Shown here in pieces: positions 8,484 to 16,921 of a stretch of DNA of 64,000 nt (positions are counted from its first letter, which is position 1; each line of letters begins with the position of its first letter). Source of the stretch: Rhodospirillaceae bacterium (GTDB lineage: Bacteria; Pseudomonadota; Alphaproteobacteria; Dongiales; Dongiaceae). A model generated the notes under the pieces. The model was not told where the DNA came from. It searched no databases and saw only the letters and a program-made list of their open reading frames with translations. The stretch spans positions 186,001 through 250,000 of the forward strand of contig SSEL01000012.1 of assembly GCA_008012315.1 (NCBI GenBank), in the 5' to 3' direction. The translations under genes and the position numbers were made by a program.

Positions 8484-8732
8484 CTTAATCCCGTGCCCAT
8501 TCCCCGAATCGCCGCCAATTAAGACCATCCCCAGCGCGGCCCGGCGACTATAACGCAACAAAATTTACCTTAACAGCCTGCTGATCCTATCGGTCCGGAT
8601 CTTGCGCGGAAACCCACCTGCAGATCCCAGGGAACAAGCCAACCGCAATGCTGCGGCGCGCCAAGATGGGGGCCCGCAGCCTTGCGGATAAGCCGGTGCG
8701 AGTCGCAAGCCGGCAGATAAGGTCGGATAGCT

Positions 8733-9527
8733 TTAGGTGGCGCTGGTTAACAAAGCCTGAAGCGGCGCATGCAGCAGCCCGTTGGTTGCCAGCACGGCGC
8801 CGCTTTCCAGCATCGTCTGGCCACCTTTCAGGTCGCTGATATAACCGCCGGCTTCCTTGACCAGCAACAGGCCGGCGGCCATGTCCCAAGCCAGCAGGTC
8901 TTCTTCCCAGAAGGCATCGAGACGGCCGGCGGCGACATAAGCGAGGTCCAGCGACGCCGCACCCCAGCGGCGCACGCCGGAGGTTTCCCGCATCATCACG
9001 CCAAGTTGCTTGGCGAAGCGGTCCGGATTGCCCTGGCCGCGGAACGGAATACCCGTACCGATCAGCGATTCGTGCAGGTTCTTGCGGCCCGAGACGCGGA
9101 TGCGCCGGTCGTTGAGAAAAGCCCCGCCGCCTTTTTCGGCGCAGAACATCTCATCCTTGATCGGGTCATAAACGACGCCGGCAACGATCTCGCCGTGCTT
9201 TTCCAGCGCGATCGAGATCGCGAAATGCGGCAGCCCGTGCAGGAAATTCGTGGTGCCGTCCAGCGGATCGATGATCCAGCGATGATCAGGATCGCTGCCG
9301 GCCACGACGCCGCCTTCTTCCAGCAGGAAACCGAAAGCCGGGCGGGCTTTCTGCAATTCCTCGCGCAGGATCTTCTCGGCCTTGATATCGGCATTCGAGA
9401 CGAAATCCGCGGGACCCTTCTGGGATACCTGGAGCTGCTCGACTTCGCCGAAATCGCGCTTCAGACCGCGCGCCGCCTTGTCGGCGGCACGGGTCATCAC
9501 ATTCAGGAGTGGGGAACGCGTCACCAT
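8733..9527 (-). CDS. suhB: Inositol-1-monophosphatase family protein (SuhB-like)
   Basis: The 264-residue protein matches the Mg-dependent inositol monophosphatase family in length and motifs. It has LEEGG (metal-binding Glu, about residue 70), WIIDPLDGTTNF (Asp87-Asp90, the catalytic metal motif), and LLAWDMAAGLLLVKEAGG near residue 217 (second metal motif). It hydrolyses inositol phosphates or related sugar phosphates in the cytoplasm; in enterobacteria SuhB also acts in rRNA antitermination. It lies 15 nt downstream of efp on the same strand, an arrangement common in Alphaproteobacteria. The ATG at 9527 is the only good start. The symbol rests on family similarity, since several paralogues exist in such genomes. 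Confidence 0.9.
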   Translation of the reverse strand: MVTRSPLLNVMTRAADKAARGLKRDFGEVEQLQVSQKGPADFVSNADIKAEKILREELQKARPAFGFLLEEGGVVAGSDPDHRWIIDPLDGTTNFLHGLPHFAISIALEKHGEIVAGVVYDPIKDEMFCAEKGGGAFLNDRRIRVSGRKNLHESLIGTGIPFRGQGNPDRFAKQLGVMMRETSGVRRWGAASLDLAYVAAGRLDAFWEEDLLAWDMAAGLLLVKEAGGYISDLKGGQTMLESGAVLATNGLLHAPLQALLTSAT

Positions 9528-9542
9528 CGTCGCGTTCCCGCC

Positions 9543-10109
9543 TCAATCCTTGGCACGTTCGACATAGGTCGCATCGGCGGTATTCACCACGATGCGCGTG
9601 CCGCTTTCGACATGCGGCGGCACCATGACGCGCACGCCGTTCTCCAGTTTCGCCGGCTTGTAGGAGGAAGCAGCCGTCTGGCCCTTGACCACCGGATCGG
9701 CTTCGACGATCTGCATCACCACGGTTTCCGGCAGCGAGACGGAGATCGGGCTGTCTTCATAGCTTTCGACCGCCACCGTCATGCCTTCCTGCAGGAAGGC
9801 GGCCGGTTCGCCGATCAGATCGGCATTCAGCGTGATCTGTTCGAAGGTCTCGCTGTCCATGAAGGTGTAGTCTTCGCCGTCGGCGAACAGGAACTGGTAT
9901 TCCTTTTCATCCAGGCGGACGCGTTCGACGGTTTCGGAAGAGCGGAAACGCTCGTTCGTCTTGGTGCCGTCGCGGATATCCTTCAACTCGACCTGCAGAT
10001 AGGCGCCGCCCTTGCCCGGCTGCGTGTGCTGCGTCTTGACCGCGCGCCACAGCCGGCCCTGATGTTCGATGATGTTGCCCGGGCGAATGGAGTTGCCGTT
10101 GATTTTCAT
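9543..10109 (-). CDS. efp: Elongation factor P
   Basis: The protein has 188 residues, the normal EF-P length, with a KOW-like N-terminal domain ([20 protein letters not shown]), the loop QPGKGGAY carrying Lys33 at the position modified in many bacteria, and two OB domains ending [19 protein letters not shown] binds ribosomes stalled on proline-rich stretches and stimulates peptide bond formation. That is relevant here, since this window encodes proline-rich TolA and OmpA-like proteins. It is the first gene of an efp-suhB unit. No epmA/epmB-type modification gene is visible in the window. Confidence 0.97.
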   Translation of the reverse strand: MKINGNSIRPGNIIEHQGRLWRAVKTQHTQPGKGGAYLQVELKDIRDGTKTNERFRSSETVERVRLDEKEYQFLFADGEDYTFMDSETFEQITLNADLIGEPAAFLQEGMTVAVESYEDSPISVSLPETVVMQIVEADPVVKGQTAASSYKPAKLENGVRVMVPPHVESGTRIVVNTADATYVERAKD

Positions 10110-10321
10110 GGGATCAACCCGTAAGTCTCAGATAATTGTCGGAAAAGTGGCCGGAACCTAGCAGGAAGGCCGAATGGAGTAAACCGGTATTGCGGGCCTC
10201 CATGTTCGTTTTTTGTTCCTGTAGCGGCTAGCGGCGCAGCCGTTCCTTGCGGCATCGGTGGTGAATGCGCGCGGCACCCACCGCCCGATACCACAAAGGA
10301 AGCCTTCGATAGGAGACGGTC

Positions 10322-10984
10322 TTAGGCTTTTTTGCCAGCCTGTGCCGGCAGCATCGTCTTCGCATAGGTGATGCCGATGCCGAAGGCGCCGCCATATTTT
10401 CGGGCGAGGCCGGTGGTGAGTTCATAGGTCTCGGTGCGGGCCCAGTCGCGCTGCAGCTCCAGCAAATAGGTCATGGCGGTCAGCGGCCTTGCACCCGCCT
10501 GGATCATCCGTTCGACGGCGCGTTCATGCGCCTCGGTCGTCGAGTCACCGCAAGCATCGGTGATGACCCAGACCTTGAATCCCTGTTCCAGGGCTGAAAG
10601 AACGGGGCCGGCGATGCAGACAGAGCTCCAGAGGCCGCAAAGGACCAGGCGGTCCTTGCCGATCTTATTGACGCGATCGATGACATTCTGGTCTTCCCAG
10701 CAATTCGAGGTCGTGCGGTCGATCGCTTCCAGGCCGGGAAACGCATCCAGGACCTCGTCGAAGAGCGGACCCGCAAAGGTCTTTGAGGAAATCGTCGTCA
10801 CAATGGTGGAGATCTTGAAGCCGGCGGCCGCATGCGCGACGATCGCGGCATTCGTGCGCAGATTGGTCACATCGATCGATTTCGTTGCGAATGCCATCTC
10901 GGATTGATGATCGATCATCATCAAGATGTGATCGGCCGGGCTGAGAAGGGTGCTGGCTGGTTTCGCAATCGCTTTGATGCTCAC
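10322..10984 (-). CDS. Isochorismatase-like cysteine hydrolase (YcaC type)
   Basis: The 220-residue protein has the isochorismatase-like fold markers: MMIDHQSEM with the catalytic Asp25, and LVLCGLWSSVCIAGP with the nucleophile Cys123 followed by the VLSALEQGFKVWVITDACG segment. This subgroup (YcaC-like, often annotated as hydrolase or nicotinamidase-related) has an uncertain substrate. It lies 265 bp downstream of a LysR gene on the same strand, with the LysR divergent from a pirin. Enzyme, regulator and pirin may form one response unit; that is inference. Confidence 0.85.
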   Translation of the reverse strand: MSIKAIAKPASTLLSPADHILMMIDHQSEMAFATKSIDVTNLRTNAAIVAHAAAGFKISTIVTTISSKTFAGPLFDEVLDAFPGLEAIDRTTSNCWEDQNVIDRVNKIGKDRLVLCGLWSSVCIAGPVLSALEQGFKVWVITDACGDSTTEAHERAVERMIQAGARPLTAMTYLLELQRDWARTETYELTTGLARKYGGAFGIGITYAKTMLPAQAGKKA

Positions 10985-11249
10985 GGCAAAGTCCTTTCCT
11001 GGGGCAATGTGTGTGCCTTTTCGGCGAAGAGCCTTGGGGGAGGGGCCGGCGATCGGTGGCGATCCAGCGGGCGCCGGACGAGCGTCGGTTTACGTCGTCA
11101 CCGCGCTTCGCGGGAGACAGCATTTTGGCAAAAGTCCTTGTGCAGGATTGCGGATTGCGCCCAGCCGCCGCCGGGAAGAGATGCCGGTATTCGTTGCCGG
11201 CTTGTCGCCCGCTCCGCCAATGGCGGCGGCCCGAGGGTGATCGTGACGT

Positions 11250-12191
11250 CTAGCGCCCGATGAATCCGGTGCGGCCCCGGGGTATTTCCCGTCCCTCGAT
11301 GAAAGCGCGCTGCTCGATGATGGCTTTCGTGCAATGGGTCATGAACGCATAGACGCGGCCCGATTTGCGGATATCGGGATGGGTCAGGATCCACAATTCA
11401 TCATAGACCTCGGGCTGCACGGCGCTGAGGCGAACCAGCTCGGGAACCAGATCACCATGCATGCAGGGCAGAAAGCCGATGCCCACGTCGGCCACAATCG
11501 CGGCAGCGAGGCCGATCACGGAATCGCTGCGATAAGTGATCTTTTCTCCCGGTACATGATCCTCGACGAAACCGAAGGCCCTGAGGCCGGACAGGCCGCT
11601 GCCATAGGAGACCCAGCGATGCTGGCAGAGCTCGCCGAGCGTCGGGGAGGTGCCGATGTAATCGCTTCTGCGCCCATAGACGGCCCAGGCGATGGTAGCG
11701 GCTTTCCGGCCGAACAGATTTTCCGGCGGGGCCAGGGTCGCCCGGAAGGCGATGTCGGTTTCCCCGCGCGCAAGATTCAGGGGACTGTTGCCGACCAGCA
11801 CCTCGATCCGGATCTCCGGATTGTCCGCCTGGAAGCTGGCGATGATCGGGGTGAGGAAATCCAGCAGCAGGGCATCGCTGGTCGCTACCCGCAAATCGCC
11901 GGTATGGCCTTGTTCCTGGCTGGAGATGCGCCGGGCCACACCGAGGATATCCTTTTCGACCCGGTCACCGAGCGCGATCATTTCGGCGCCGGCGCCGGTC
12001 GCGGTATAGCCGGCACGGCGCCGGTCGAACAAGGTCACGCCCAGGGCTTCTTCAACATGCGACAATCGCCGCGAAACGGTGGAATGATTCAGGCCCAGCG
12101 CCGCTGCTGCCGCCGCGAGACCGCCGCTCTCGCCGATCGCCTTGACGATGCGCAGATCGTCCCAGAAAAGCTTTTGCAGTGGATCGCTCAT
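11250..12191 (-). CDS. LysR-family transcriptional regulator
   Basis: This 313-residue LysR protein has an N-terminal winged helix (GGLAAAAAALGLNHSTVSRRLSHVE, about residues 18-42), then an effector-binding domain with FRATLAPPENLFG near residue 150. The replacement of the usual QPAVS by NHSTVSRRL is typical of the LysR branch that controls pirin and quinone-response genes. It is divergent from the pirin gene across about 200 bp containing GTTTC/GAAAC dyads (12292-12318), so it very likely regulates that gene and itself. Confidence 0.88.
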   Translation of the reverse strand: MSDPLQKLFWDDLRIVKAIGESGGLAAAAAALGLNHSTVSRRLSHVEEALGVTLFDRRRAGYTATGAGAEMIALGDRVEKDILGVARRISSQEQGHTGDLRVATSDALLLDFLTPIIASFQADNPEIRIEVLVGNSPLNLARGETDIAFRATLAPPENLFGRKAATIAWAVYGRRSDYIGTSPTLGELCQHRWVSYGSGLSGLRAFGFVEDHVPGEKITYRSDSVIGLAAAIVADVGIGFLPCMHGDLVPELVRLSAVQPEVYDELWILTHPDIRKSGRVYAFMTHCTKAIIEQRAFIEGREIPRGRTGFIGR

Positions 12192-12291
12192 GCTGCACCT
12201 TTGATGTCGGCTGTCTCAGTGGTTGAGATTTGGCAGCGGTCTTTCGATAATGCAAGCGTCGTCGGGCAATCGCTGACAATCGGACCTGATC

Positions 12292-12318
12292 GTTTCGAAA
12301 ATTGAAACAATTCGTTTC
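12292..12318. promoter_or_regulatory. GTTTC/GAAAC dyads, likely LysR operator
   Basis: GTTTC (12292-12296), GAAAC (12304-12308) and GTTTC (12314-12318) give two overlapping dyads. The left one contains TTCGAAAATTGAA, a T-N11-A LysR-type box with TTC/GAA arms. It lies between the divergent LysR and pirin genes, about 77 bp before the pirin start. Confidence 0.5.
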
Positions 12319-12394
12319 CTTCATCTCTATTTTTCCGGGCCGCCGATCTCCCTATTTCTCACTCAACGAAGACGACTTCAGTTAGGAGACCAGC

Positions 12395-13093
12395 ATGATC
12401 GACCTTCGGCCTTTTGAGAATTTGGGTGGCGCCGACCACGGTTGGCTGAATGCGAAGCATCATTTCTCCTTCGCGGACTACCATGACCCCAGGCGGAACA
12501 ATTGGGGCAAGCTGCGCGTCTGGAATGACGACACCATCGCGCCGCGCACCGGCTTTCCGCCGCATCCCCATGCGGATATGGAGATCATCACTTATGTCCG
12601 CAAAGGTGCGATCACCCATGAGGACAGCCTGGGCAACCGTGGACGCACCGAAGCCGGCGATGTCCAGGTGATGTCGGCCGGCACCGGTATCACCCATGCG
12701 GAATATAATATGGAGGACGAGGCGACGCAGATTTTCCAGATCTGGATTCTGCCGACCAGCCGCGGCAAGTCGCCGTCCTGGGGTGCCCGTCCTTTCCCGA
12801 AAGGCGAACGCTCCGGCCGGTTCGTCACTTTGGCCAGCGGCTTTGCCGAAGATGCGGATGCCTTGCAGATCCGCACCGACGGCCGGGTCCTGGGGGCGAC
12901 CCTGAAAGCCGGCGAGACGGTCGAGTATCGTCTCGGTGCCGGTCGCAAGGGTTATCTGGTGCCGGCGGTCGGGTCGGTGGAGGTCGACGGCGTCTTCGTC
13001 AATGCACGCGACGGCGCTGCGATCAGCGATGTCGAGGTGGTGCATGTCACCGCGGTCGAGGATAGCGAGATCGTCCTCGTCGATGTGGCGTAA
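12395..13093 (+). CDS. Pirin family protein (YhaK/YhhW-like quercetinase type)
   Basis: The 232-residue bicupin has the conserved pirin metal site: PPHPHADMEIITYV (two His, about residues 56-58), HEDSLGNRG, and SAGTGITHAEYN (His/Glu, about 101-103). Bacterial pirins of this length include YhhW, which oxidises quercetin in vitro, and YhaK, a redox-sensitive protein; the physiological substrate is usually unknown. The ATG at 12395 follows GTTAGGAGACCAGC, a clear ribosome-binding site. The divergent LysR regulator and downstream isochorismatase-like enzyme suggest an inducible stress or quinone-response unit. The gene ends before a strong terminator. Confidence 0.92.
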   Translation: MIDLRPFENLGGADHGWLNAKHHFSFADYHDPRRNNWGKLRVWNDDTIAPRTGFPPHPHADMEIITYVRKGAITHEDSLGNRGRTEAGDVQVMSAGTGITHAEYNMEDEATQIFQIWILPTSRGKSPSWGARPFPKGERSGRFVTLASGFAEDADALQIRTDGRVLGATLKAGETVEYRLGAGRKGYLVPAVGSVEVDGVFVNARDGAAISDVEVVHVTAVEDSEIVLVDVA

Positions 13094-13139
13094 CGCATCG
13101 CGGCATAGATCGTCACATCATTGTTGTTGATGTGTCATG

Positions 13140-13180
13140 CGGTGGATTGAAGGTCGCGCTTCAATCCACCGTTTTTGTTT
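13140..13180 (+). terminator. Rho-independent terminator after the pirin gene
   Basis: A perfect 13-bp stem, CGGTGGATTGAAG (13140-13152) with CTTCAATCCACCG (13159-13171) and a 6-nt loop, is followed by TTTTTGTTT. It sits 46 bp past the pirin stop. This is the best terminator in the left half of the window. Confidence 0.92.
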
Positions 13181-13217
13181 TAAGACCGCATTGGCGATCA
13201 CTTTCTTGATGGCGCTC

Positions 13218-13246
13218 TTGCAAACTTTTTACGCGTAGGATATACA
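13218..13246 (+). promoter_or_regulatory. Possible sigma-70 promoter upstream of the ABC exporter
   Basis: TTGCAA and TATACA are separated by exactly 17 bp in the gap after the pirin terminator. A start near 13253 would give a leader of about 310 nt carrying the short ORF and the hairpin before the exporter gene. Confidence 0.4.
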
Positions 13247-13283
13247 GTCAGTCCTTGCACAATATTTTTCCGGGGAGGGCTGC

Positions 13284-13334
13284 ATGAAATCGGTATTGAT
13301 GCTCGTCGCTTTCCCGGCGCGTCCGCTGCACTAG
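13284..13334 (+). CDS. Possible 16-codon leader peptide
   Basis: ATG at 13284 is preceded by GGGGAGGG (6-9 nt spacing) and the frame runs MKSVLMLVAFPARPLH to a TAG. It lies on the predicted transcript of the ABC exporter and just before an 8-bp hairpin. No run of regulatory codons is evident, so a leader or attenuator role is only a suggestion; chance occurrence is quite possible. Confidence 0.25.
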   Translation: MKSVLMLVAFPARPLH

Positions 13335-13566
13335 GTCGGACCTTTCGCGAGCCGGCCACCGCCTCGCGAATTCCCCATACGAAGCAAAGCTGACCGTCGG
13401 CGAAAGCCCGGCGCCGTTCTCGTGCCTTTGGCCGCAGCTCGTCGCCTTCGCCCTCCGTCGCCCTCTTTTCTTTTTCCAACCCGTATTTTGAGGCGGTGTC
13501 CGCCCGAAGTCAGGTCCTGGATGGCTTTTGCCGTCGGAAACCCGCTTTCGGCTCACCGGAACGACG

Positions 13567-15363
13567 ATGATTTTTTCCGATTTTCGCCGGCGTGCGTTGC
13601 CTTTCCGCAACGTTCTCGGTTTCACCTTCAGTTATTGGCGCCGCCAGTCGCGGCTGGCCTGGGCCATCGCGATTGCCGTCATTTTCTCGACATTGGCCGA
13701 GGTGCTGGTGCCGGTCTATGCCGGCCATCTGATCGATGCGATCGCATCAAGTACAAGCGACCGGGACACCACATTGGCGCGTGCCGTGCAGGCGCTCGGT
13801 ATGATGATCCTGCTGGGCGCAATCATGCTGATCCTGCGGCATCTGGCTTTCATGGGTATCGTCCGCATGACGTTGCGCATCATGTCGGAGGTGGCGCAGG
13901 AGGCCTTCTGGCGCGTGCAGCGTTTCGCCACCGACTGGCATGCCAATACCTTTGCCGGCTCGGTGGTGCGCAAGGTGACACGCGGCATGTGGGCGATCGA
14001 CCAGCTCGACGATACCCTGCTGATCGCGATGCTGCCGTCGTTGGTGGTGCTGCTGGGATCGACCGTTCTGCTGGGCTTGCACTGGCCCCTGATGGGTGCG
14101 GTGGTCTTCATCGGCTCCTTCGGCTTCGTGCTGCTGACGGCAATCCTGTCGATCGGTTATGTCGGCCCGGCGGCACGTGTCTCGAATGCCTGGGACACAA
14201 GAACCGGCGGGGCTTTGGCCGATGCCGTGAGCTGCAATGCCGTGGTCAAGGCTTTTGGCGCCGAAACACGGGAAGACGACCGCCTGGCGCGGGTGGTGAG
14301 CAGATGGCGGCGGCGCACCAACCGTACCTGGATGCGGGCGACCAATAACGGCACGGCGCAGCTCATCGCTCTGCTTATCCTGCGGACGGCGGTGATCGGC
14401 ACGGTGATCTGGTTGTGGCTGGAGGGACGGGCAAGCCCGGGCGATGTCGCCTATGTGCTCACCACCTATTTCGTCGTTCACGGCTATCTGCGGGATATCG
14501 GCGTTCATATTCGCGACCTGCAGCGCTCGGTGAACGATATGGAAGAACTGGTGGCCATTCATGGCGAACCGCTCGGGATCACCGACCGGCCGGATGCCAA
14601 GCCGATCGCCATCGAGGACGGACGGATCGAGTTCGACCGGGTACGCTTCCATTATCCCGGCCATGAACACCCGCTTTATACCGATCTGTCGGTGACGATC
14701 GGGGCGGGCGAGAAGGTCGGCCTGGTGGGCCTGTCGGGGTCCGGCAAGACGACCTTCGTCAAGCTGATCCAGCGCCTGCACGATATCAATGGCGGCGAGA
14801 TCCGGATCGACGGGCAGAACGTGGCGGCATGCGCCCAGGCCAGCCTGCGCGCGCAGATCGCCATCGTGCAGCAGGAGCCGATACTGTTTCACCGGTCGCT
14901 GGCCGAGAACATCGCTTATGCCCGGCCGAAGGCGACGATGACGGAGATCGAACGGGCGGCGAAGCTCGCCAATGCCCATGACTTCATCACCCGGCTGCCG
15001 GGCGGCTATGGCACGCTGGTCGGTGAACGGGGCGTGAAGCTGTCGGGGGGCGAGCGCCAACGCGTGGCTTTGGCACGGGCCTTCCTGGCCGATGCCCCGA
15101 TCCTGATCCTGGATGAAGCGACATCGAGCCTGGATTCGGAATCCGAGGCGATGATCCAGGAGGCGACGGAACGGCTGATCGAGGGACGGACAGCGATCGT
15201 CATCGCCCACCGGCTGTCCACCGTCCGGTCGTTGAAGCGGATCCTGATCTTCGAACGGGGCCGCATCATCGAGGAAGGCGATCACCGCAGCCTGGTCCAG
15301 CGGCCGGATGGTACCTATCGCCGCCTGTTCGACCGCCAGGTGCTCGGTCTCGTCGATGCTTAA
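13567..15363 (+). CDS. ABC exporter, fused membrane and ATPase domains (MsbA/lipid A exporter-like)
   Basis: From the ATG at 13567 the protein has 598 residues; a TTG 39 nt upstream is an alternative. Six membrane helices occupy about residues 25-310. The nucleotide-binding domain has Walker A GLSGSGKT (about 388-395), the signature LSGGERQRVALARA (about 492-505), Walker B ILILDEATSSLD (about 512) and the switch IVIAHRLSTV. This is a complete half-transporter that works as a homodimer, exporting lipids, peptides or drugs from the inner leaflet of the inner membrane. The substrate is not predictable. It is followed after about 17 nt by a small ORF with a strong ribosome-binding site. Confidence 0.93.
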   Translation: MIFSDFRRRALPFRNVLGFTFSYWRRQSRLAWAIAIAVIFSTLAEVLVPVYAGHLIDAIASSTSDRDTTLARAVQALGMMILLGAIMLILRHLAFMGIVRMTLRIMSEVAQEAFWRVQRFATDWHANTFAGSVVRKVTRGMWAIDQLDDTLLIAMLPSLVVLLGSTVLLGLHWPLMGAVVFIGSFGFVLLTAILSIGYVGPAARVSNAWDTRTGGALADAVSCNAVVKAFGAETREDDRLARVVSRWRRRTNRTWMRATNNGTAQLIALLILRTAVIGTVIWLWLEGRASPGDVAYVLTTYFVVHGYLRDIGVHIRDLQRSVNDMEELVAIHGEPLGITDRPDAKPIAIEDGRIEFDRVRFHYPGHEHPLYTDLSVTIGAGEKVGLVGLSGSGKTTFVKLIQRLHDINGGEIRIDGQNVAACAQASLRAQIAIVQQEPILFHRSLAENIAYARPKATMTEIERAAKLANAHDFITRLPGGYGTLVGERGVKLSGGERQRVALARAFLADAPILILDEATSSLDSESEAMIQEATERLIEGRTAIVIAHRLSTVRSLKRILIFERGRIIEEGDHRSLVQRPDGTYRRLFDRQVLGLVDA

Positions 15364-15380
15364 CAAAAGAGGAGAAGACC

Positions 15381-15626
15381 ATGAAAATGCATGATCTGTC
15401 GGCATTCGACAGGATCGCCGGCAAGCCGGCCAATGACAATACGCTGTTGCCGGGACGCAAGCGCCGGGCATCGGTGCGGCTGGCAAAGAAGACCACCATG
15501 CCGGCATCGTCGGTTATGCGGGTTGCCATGTTCGGCGGCGGCGTGGCGATGCTGGGTGTGGCCAAGCAGGCCGATGATCTCGATGTCGAGGCGACGGCGG
15601 CAAATAAACCGCCACCGGTCGATTAG
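15381..15626 (+). CDS. Small hypothetical protein downstream of the ABC exporter
   Basis: This 81-residue ORF begins 17 nt after the exporter stop with an excellent site (AGAGGAGAAGACC before ATG). Its sequence MKMHDLSAFDRIAGKPAND is followed by an Arg/Lys-rich patch (GRKRRASVRLAKK) and a possible short hydrophobic segment (VMRVAMFGGGVAMLGVA, about residues 45-61). I recognise no family. Spacing suggests co-transcription and perhaps co-translation with the exporter. Confidence 0.6.
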   Translation: MKMHDLSAFDRIAGKPANDNTLLPGRKRRASVRLAKKTTMPASSVMRVAMFGGGVAMLGVAKQADDLDVEATAANKPPPVD

Positions 15627-15714
15627 AAAAACTTGGCGATCTCCTGCGCTGAAGGAGATTGCCAAGTTCCATCAACTCGATAATGATACGCGTCGCGATC
15701 TGGGGGGATCGGCG

Positions 15715-16260
15715 ATGCTGGAGCATATCGGTCAACATCTTGAGGCGGATGCCGCGATCAATGGCATCCTGGGTTCAGGCGCGGCAACCATCCGCGAAGC
15801 ACGCGACAGCGATGCCGCCGGGATCATCGACATGATCCGCGCGACCTATGCCGAATATCCCGGCTGTATCTTCGATCTGGAAAACGAATTGCCCGAGCTG
15901 AAGAAGCCGGCCAGCTTCTTTGCCGCGGATAAAGGCAAGCTCTGGATTGCCGAGCGGGACGGGGAGATCGTCGCCAGTTTCGGCTTCGTGCCGGCGGAGA
16001 AGGCCGGCGGTGTCGAATTGCAGAAAGTCTATCTGCGCCGCGACCAGCGGGGCAGCGGTCTCGCCGCGCGGATGTTCGAGATCGCCCGGGCCGAAGCCTG
16101 CGCCCACGGCGCCCGCTTCATCGAGCTCTGGACCGATACCCGCTTCCGGGCGGCCCATCGTTTCTACGAGAAACTCGGCTTCAAACGCATGCCCGGCGAG
16201 CGCTTGGTGAACGACCTCAGCCGGTCGAGCGAGATCCATTATCTGCTGAAACTGGCTTGA
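15715..16260 (+). CDS. GNAT family N-acetyltransferase
   Basis: From the ATG at 15715 (GGGGGGA about 7 nt upstream) the protein has 181 residues. The GNAT acetyl-CoA pyrophosphate loop is seen as RRDQRGSGLAARMFEIA (about residues 108-124), with the following strand FIELWTDTRFRAAHRFYEKLGFKR, a typical motif B. It should transfer acetyl from acetyl-CoA to an amine of unknown identity. The same reading frame is open further upstream (to 15391) but that part overlaps the small ORF and has no good site, so the shorter start is preferred. Confidence 0.88.
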   Translation: MLEHIGQHLEADAAINGILGSGAATIREARDSDAAGIIDMIRATYAEYPGCIFDLENELPELKKPASFFAADKGKLWIAERDGEIVASFGFVPAEKAGGVELQKVYLRRDQRGSGLAARMFEIARAEACAHGARFIELWTDTRFRAAHRFYEKLGFKRMPGERLVNDLSRSSEIHYLLKLA

Positions 16261-16289
16261 ACGGCAAAGACAAGTGCTATCGCTACCGT

Positions 16290-16316
16290 GGACCCTCGGA
16301 CTTGATCCGAGGCTCC
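16290..16316. repeat. Short palindrome between convergent genes
   Basis: CCTCGGA (16294-16300) and TCCGAGG (16306-16312) pair around CTTGA, with outer GGA/TCC continuing the stem. It lies between the convergent GNAT and CPT-like genes and resembles the GGACCCTCGG-type palindromic units scattered in alphaproteobacterial genomes. It may act as a weak bidirectional terminator. Confidence 0.45.
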
Positions 16317-16350
16317 ATCGGTGCGACTGATGAACGGCGGCGACGGCTTC

Positions 16351-16908
16351 CTACAACGAAAACCGGTCCTTGATGCGCTTAGCACAGTCCATCGGCGTCG
16401 CCGCGCCGGCATCGAGTTCCAGGTCATAGGCGATCCCCTGGTGGACCCGGTCATATTGCCAGCGTGCCAGGCCGATCAGCCGGTCGCCGCGCTGGCTTTC
16501 GCGGGTTTCCAGGACATCGAGCGGGGCGGAGACGCCGATGCGGAAAACCTCGAAACCCGCCAGGACCCCGGCATAATCGGCTGCGGCATCTCCCAGCAGG
16601 ACATCGTCGACGATCAGGTTGTTGCCTTGTTGCGCCATGGCGGCGATGGCGCGCCGCATGCCGCGCATCAGTCTTTCGCCGGTCGGCCCGGTCCGGATGA
16701 CGACGGAGGGCTTGCCGTTTTCAAGCTGCGTTTCAAAAGCGAAGCCGTCGGGATCGTTCAGCTTCCCCTCGGGCAGCATTTCCAGGAAGACATCCATCTG
16801 GACATGCAGGAAGGTGTCGCGGGTGATGGTCTGCAGGGCTCTGGCGATCGAGCTCTTGCCGACGCTGCCCACGCCGTTGAGCAGGACGATCCTGGCCGGT
16901 TTGGTCAT
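16351..16908 (-). CDS. Chloramphenicol phosphotransferase-like P-loop kinase
   Basis: The 185-residue protein has a Walker A loop GVGSVGKSS (about residues 12-20), a putative catalytic Asp in HVQMDVFLEML (about residue 38), and a C-terminal IKDRF helix, as in the chloramphenicol phosphotransferase-like family (CPT of Streptomyces venezuelae and many uncharacterised relatives). It would phosphorylate a small hydroxylated molecule; whether it confers antibiotic resistance cannot be inferred. It follows metF by 13 nt on the same strand and is probably co-transcribed with it. Confidence 0.82.
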   Translation of the reverse strand: MTKPARIVLLNGVGSVGKSSIARALQTITRDTFLHVQMDVFLEMLPEGKLNDPDGFAFETQLENGKPSVVIRTGPTGERLMRGMRRAIAAMAQQGNNLIVDDVLLGDAAADYAGVLAGFEVFRIGVSAPLDVLETRESQRGDRLIGLARWQYDRVHQGIAYDLELDAGAATPMDCAKRIKDRFSL

Positions 16909-16921
16909 CTGGTGTGGATCC

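Larger units (their letters stand above)
13182..13566. other. Gene-free leader region of the ABC exporter
   Basis: Between the terminator and the ABC exporter start no convincing long gene is seen. The stretch holds a promoter-like pair TTGCAA (13218-13223) and TATACA (13241-13246) with 17-bp spacing, a 16-codon ORF (13284-13334) with a strong ribosome-binding site, and a hairpin TTCGCGAG (13344-13351)/CTCGCGAA (13363-13370). The rest, to 13566, shows nothing I can name. Confidence 0.4.

Noticed and set aside
13198-13625. Minus-strand ORFs of 93 and 125 residues before the ABC exporter
   Set aside because: They are Arg/Lys-rich, lack ribosome-binding sites, overlap a probable promoter and leader, and match no family I know.
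13747-15507. A 586-residue minus-strand ORF across the ABC exporter
   Set aside because: The plus strand encodes an intact ABC transporter with all nucleotide-binding motifs; the antisense frame has none.
15391-15714. Upstream extension of the GNAT gene
   Set aside because: That part overlaps a small ORF with a much better ribosome-binding site and has no GNAT similarity; the ATG at 15715 has a strong site.
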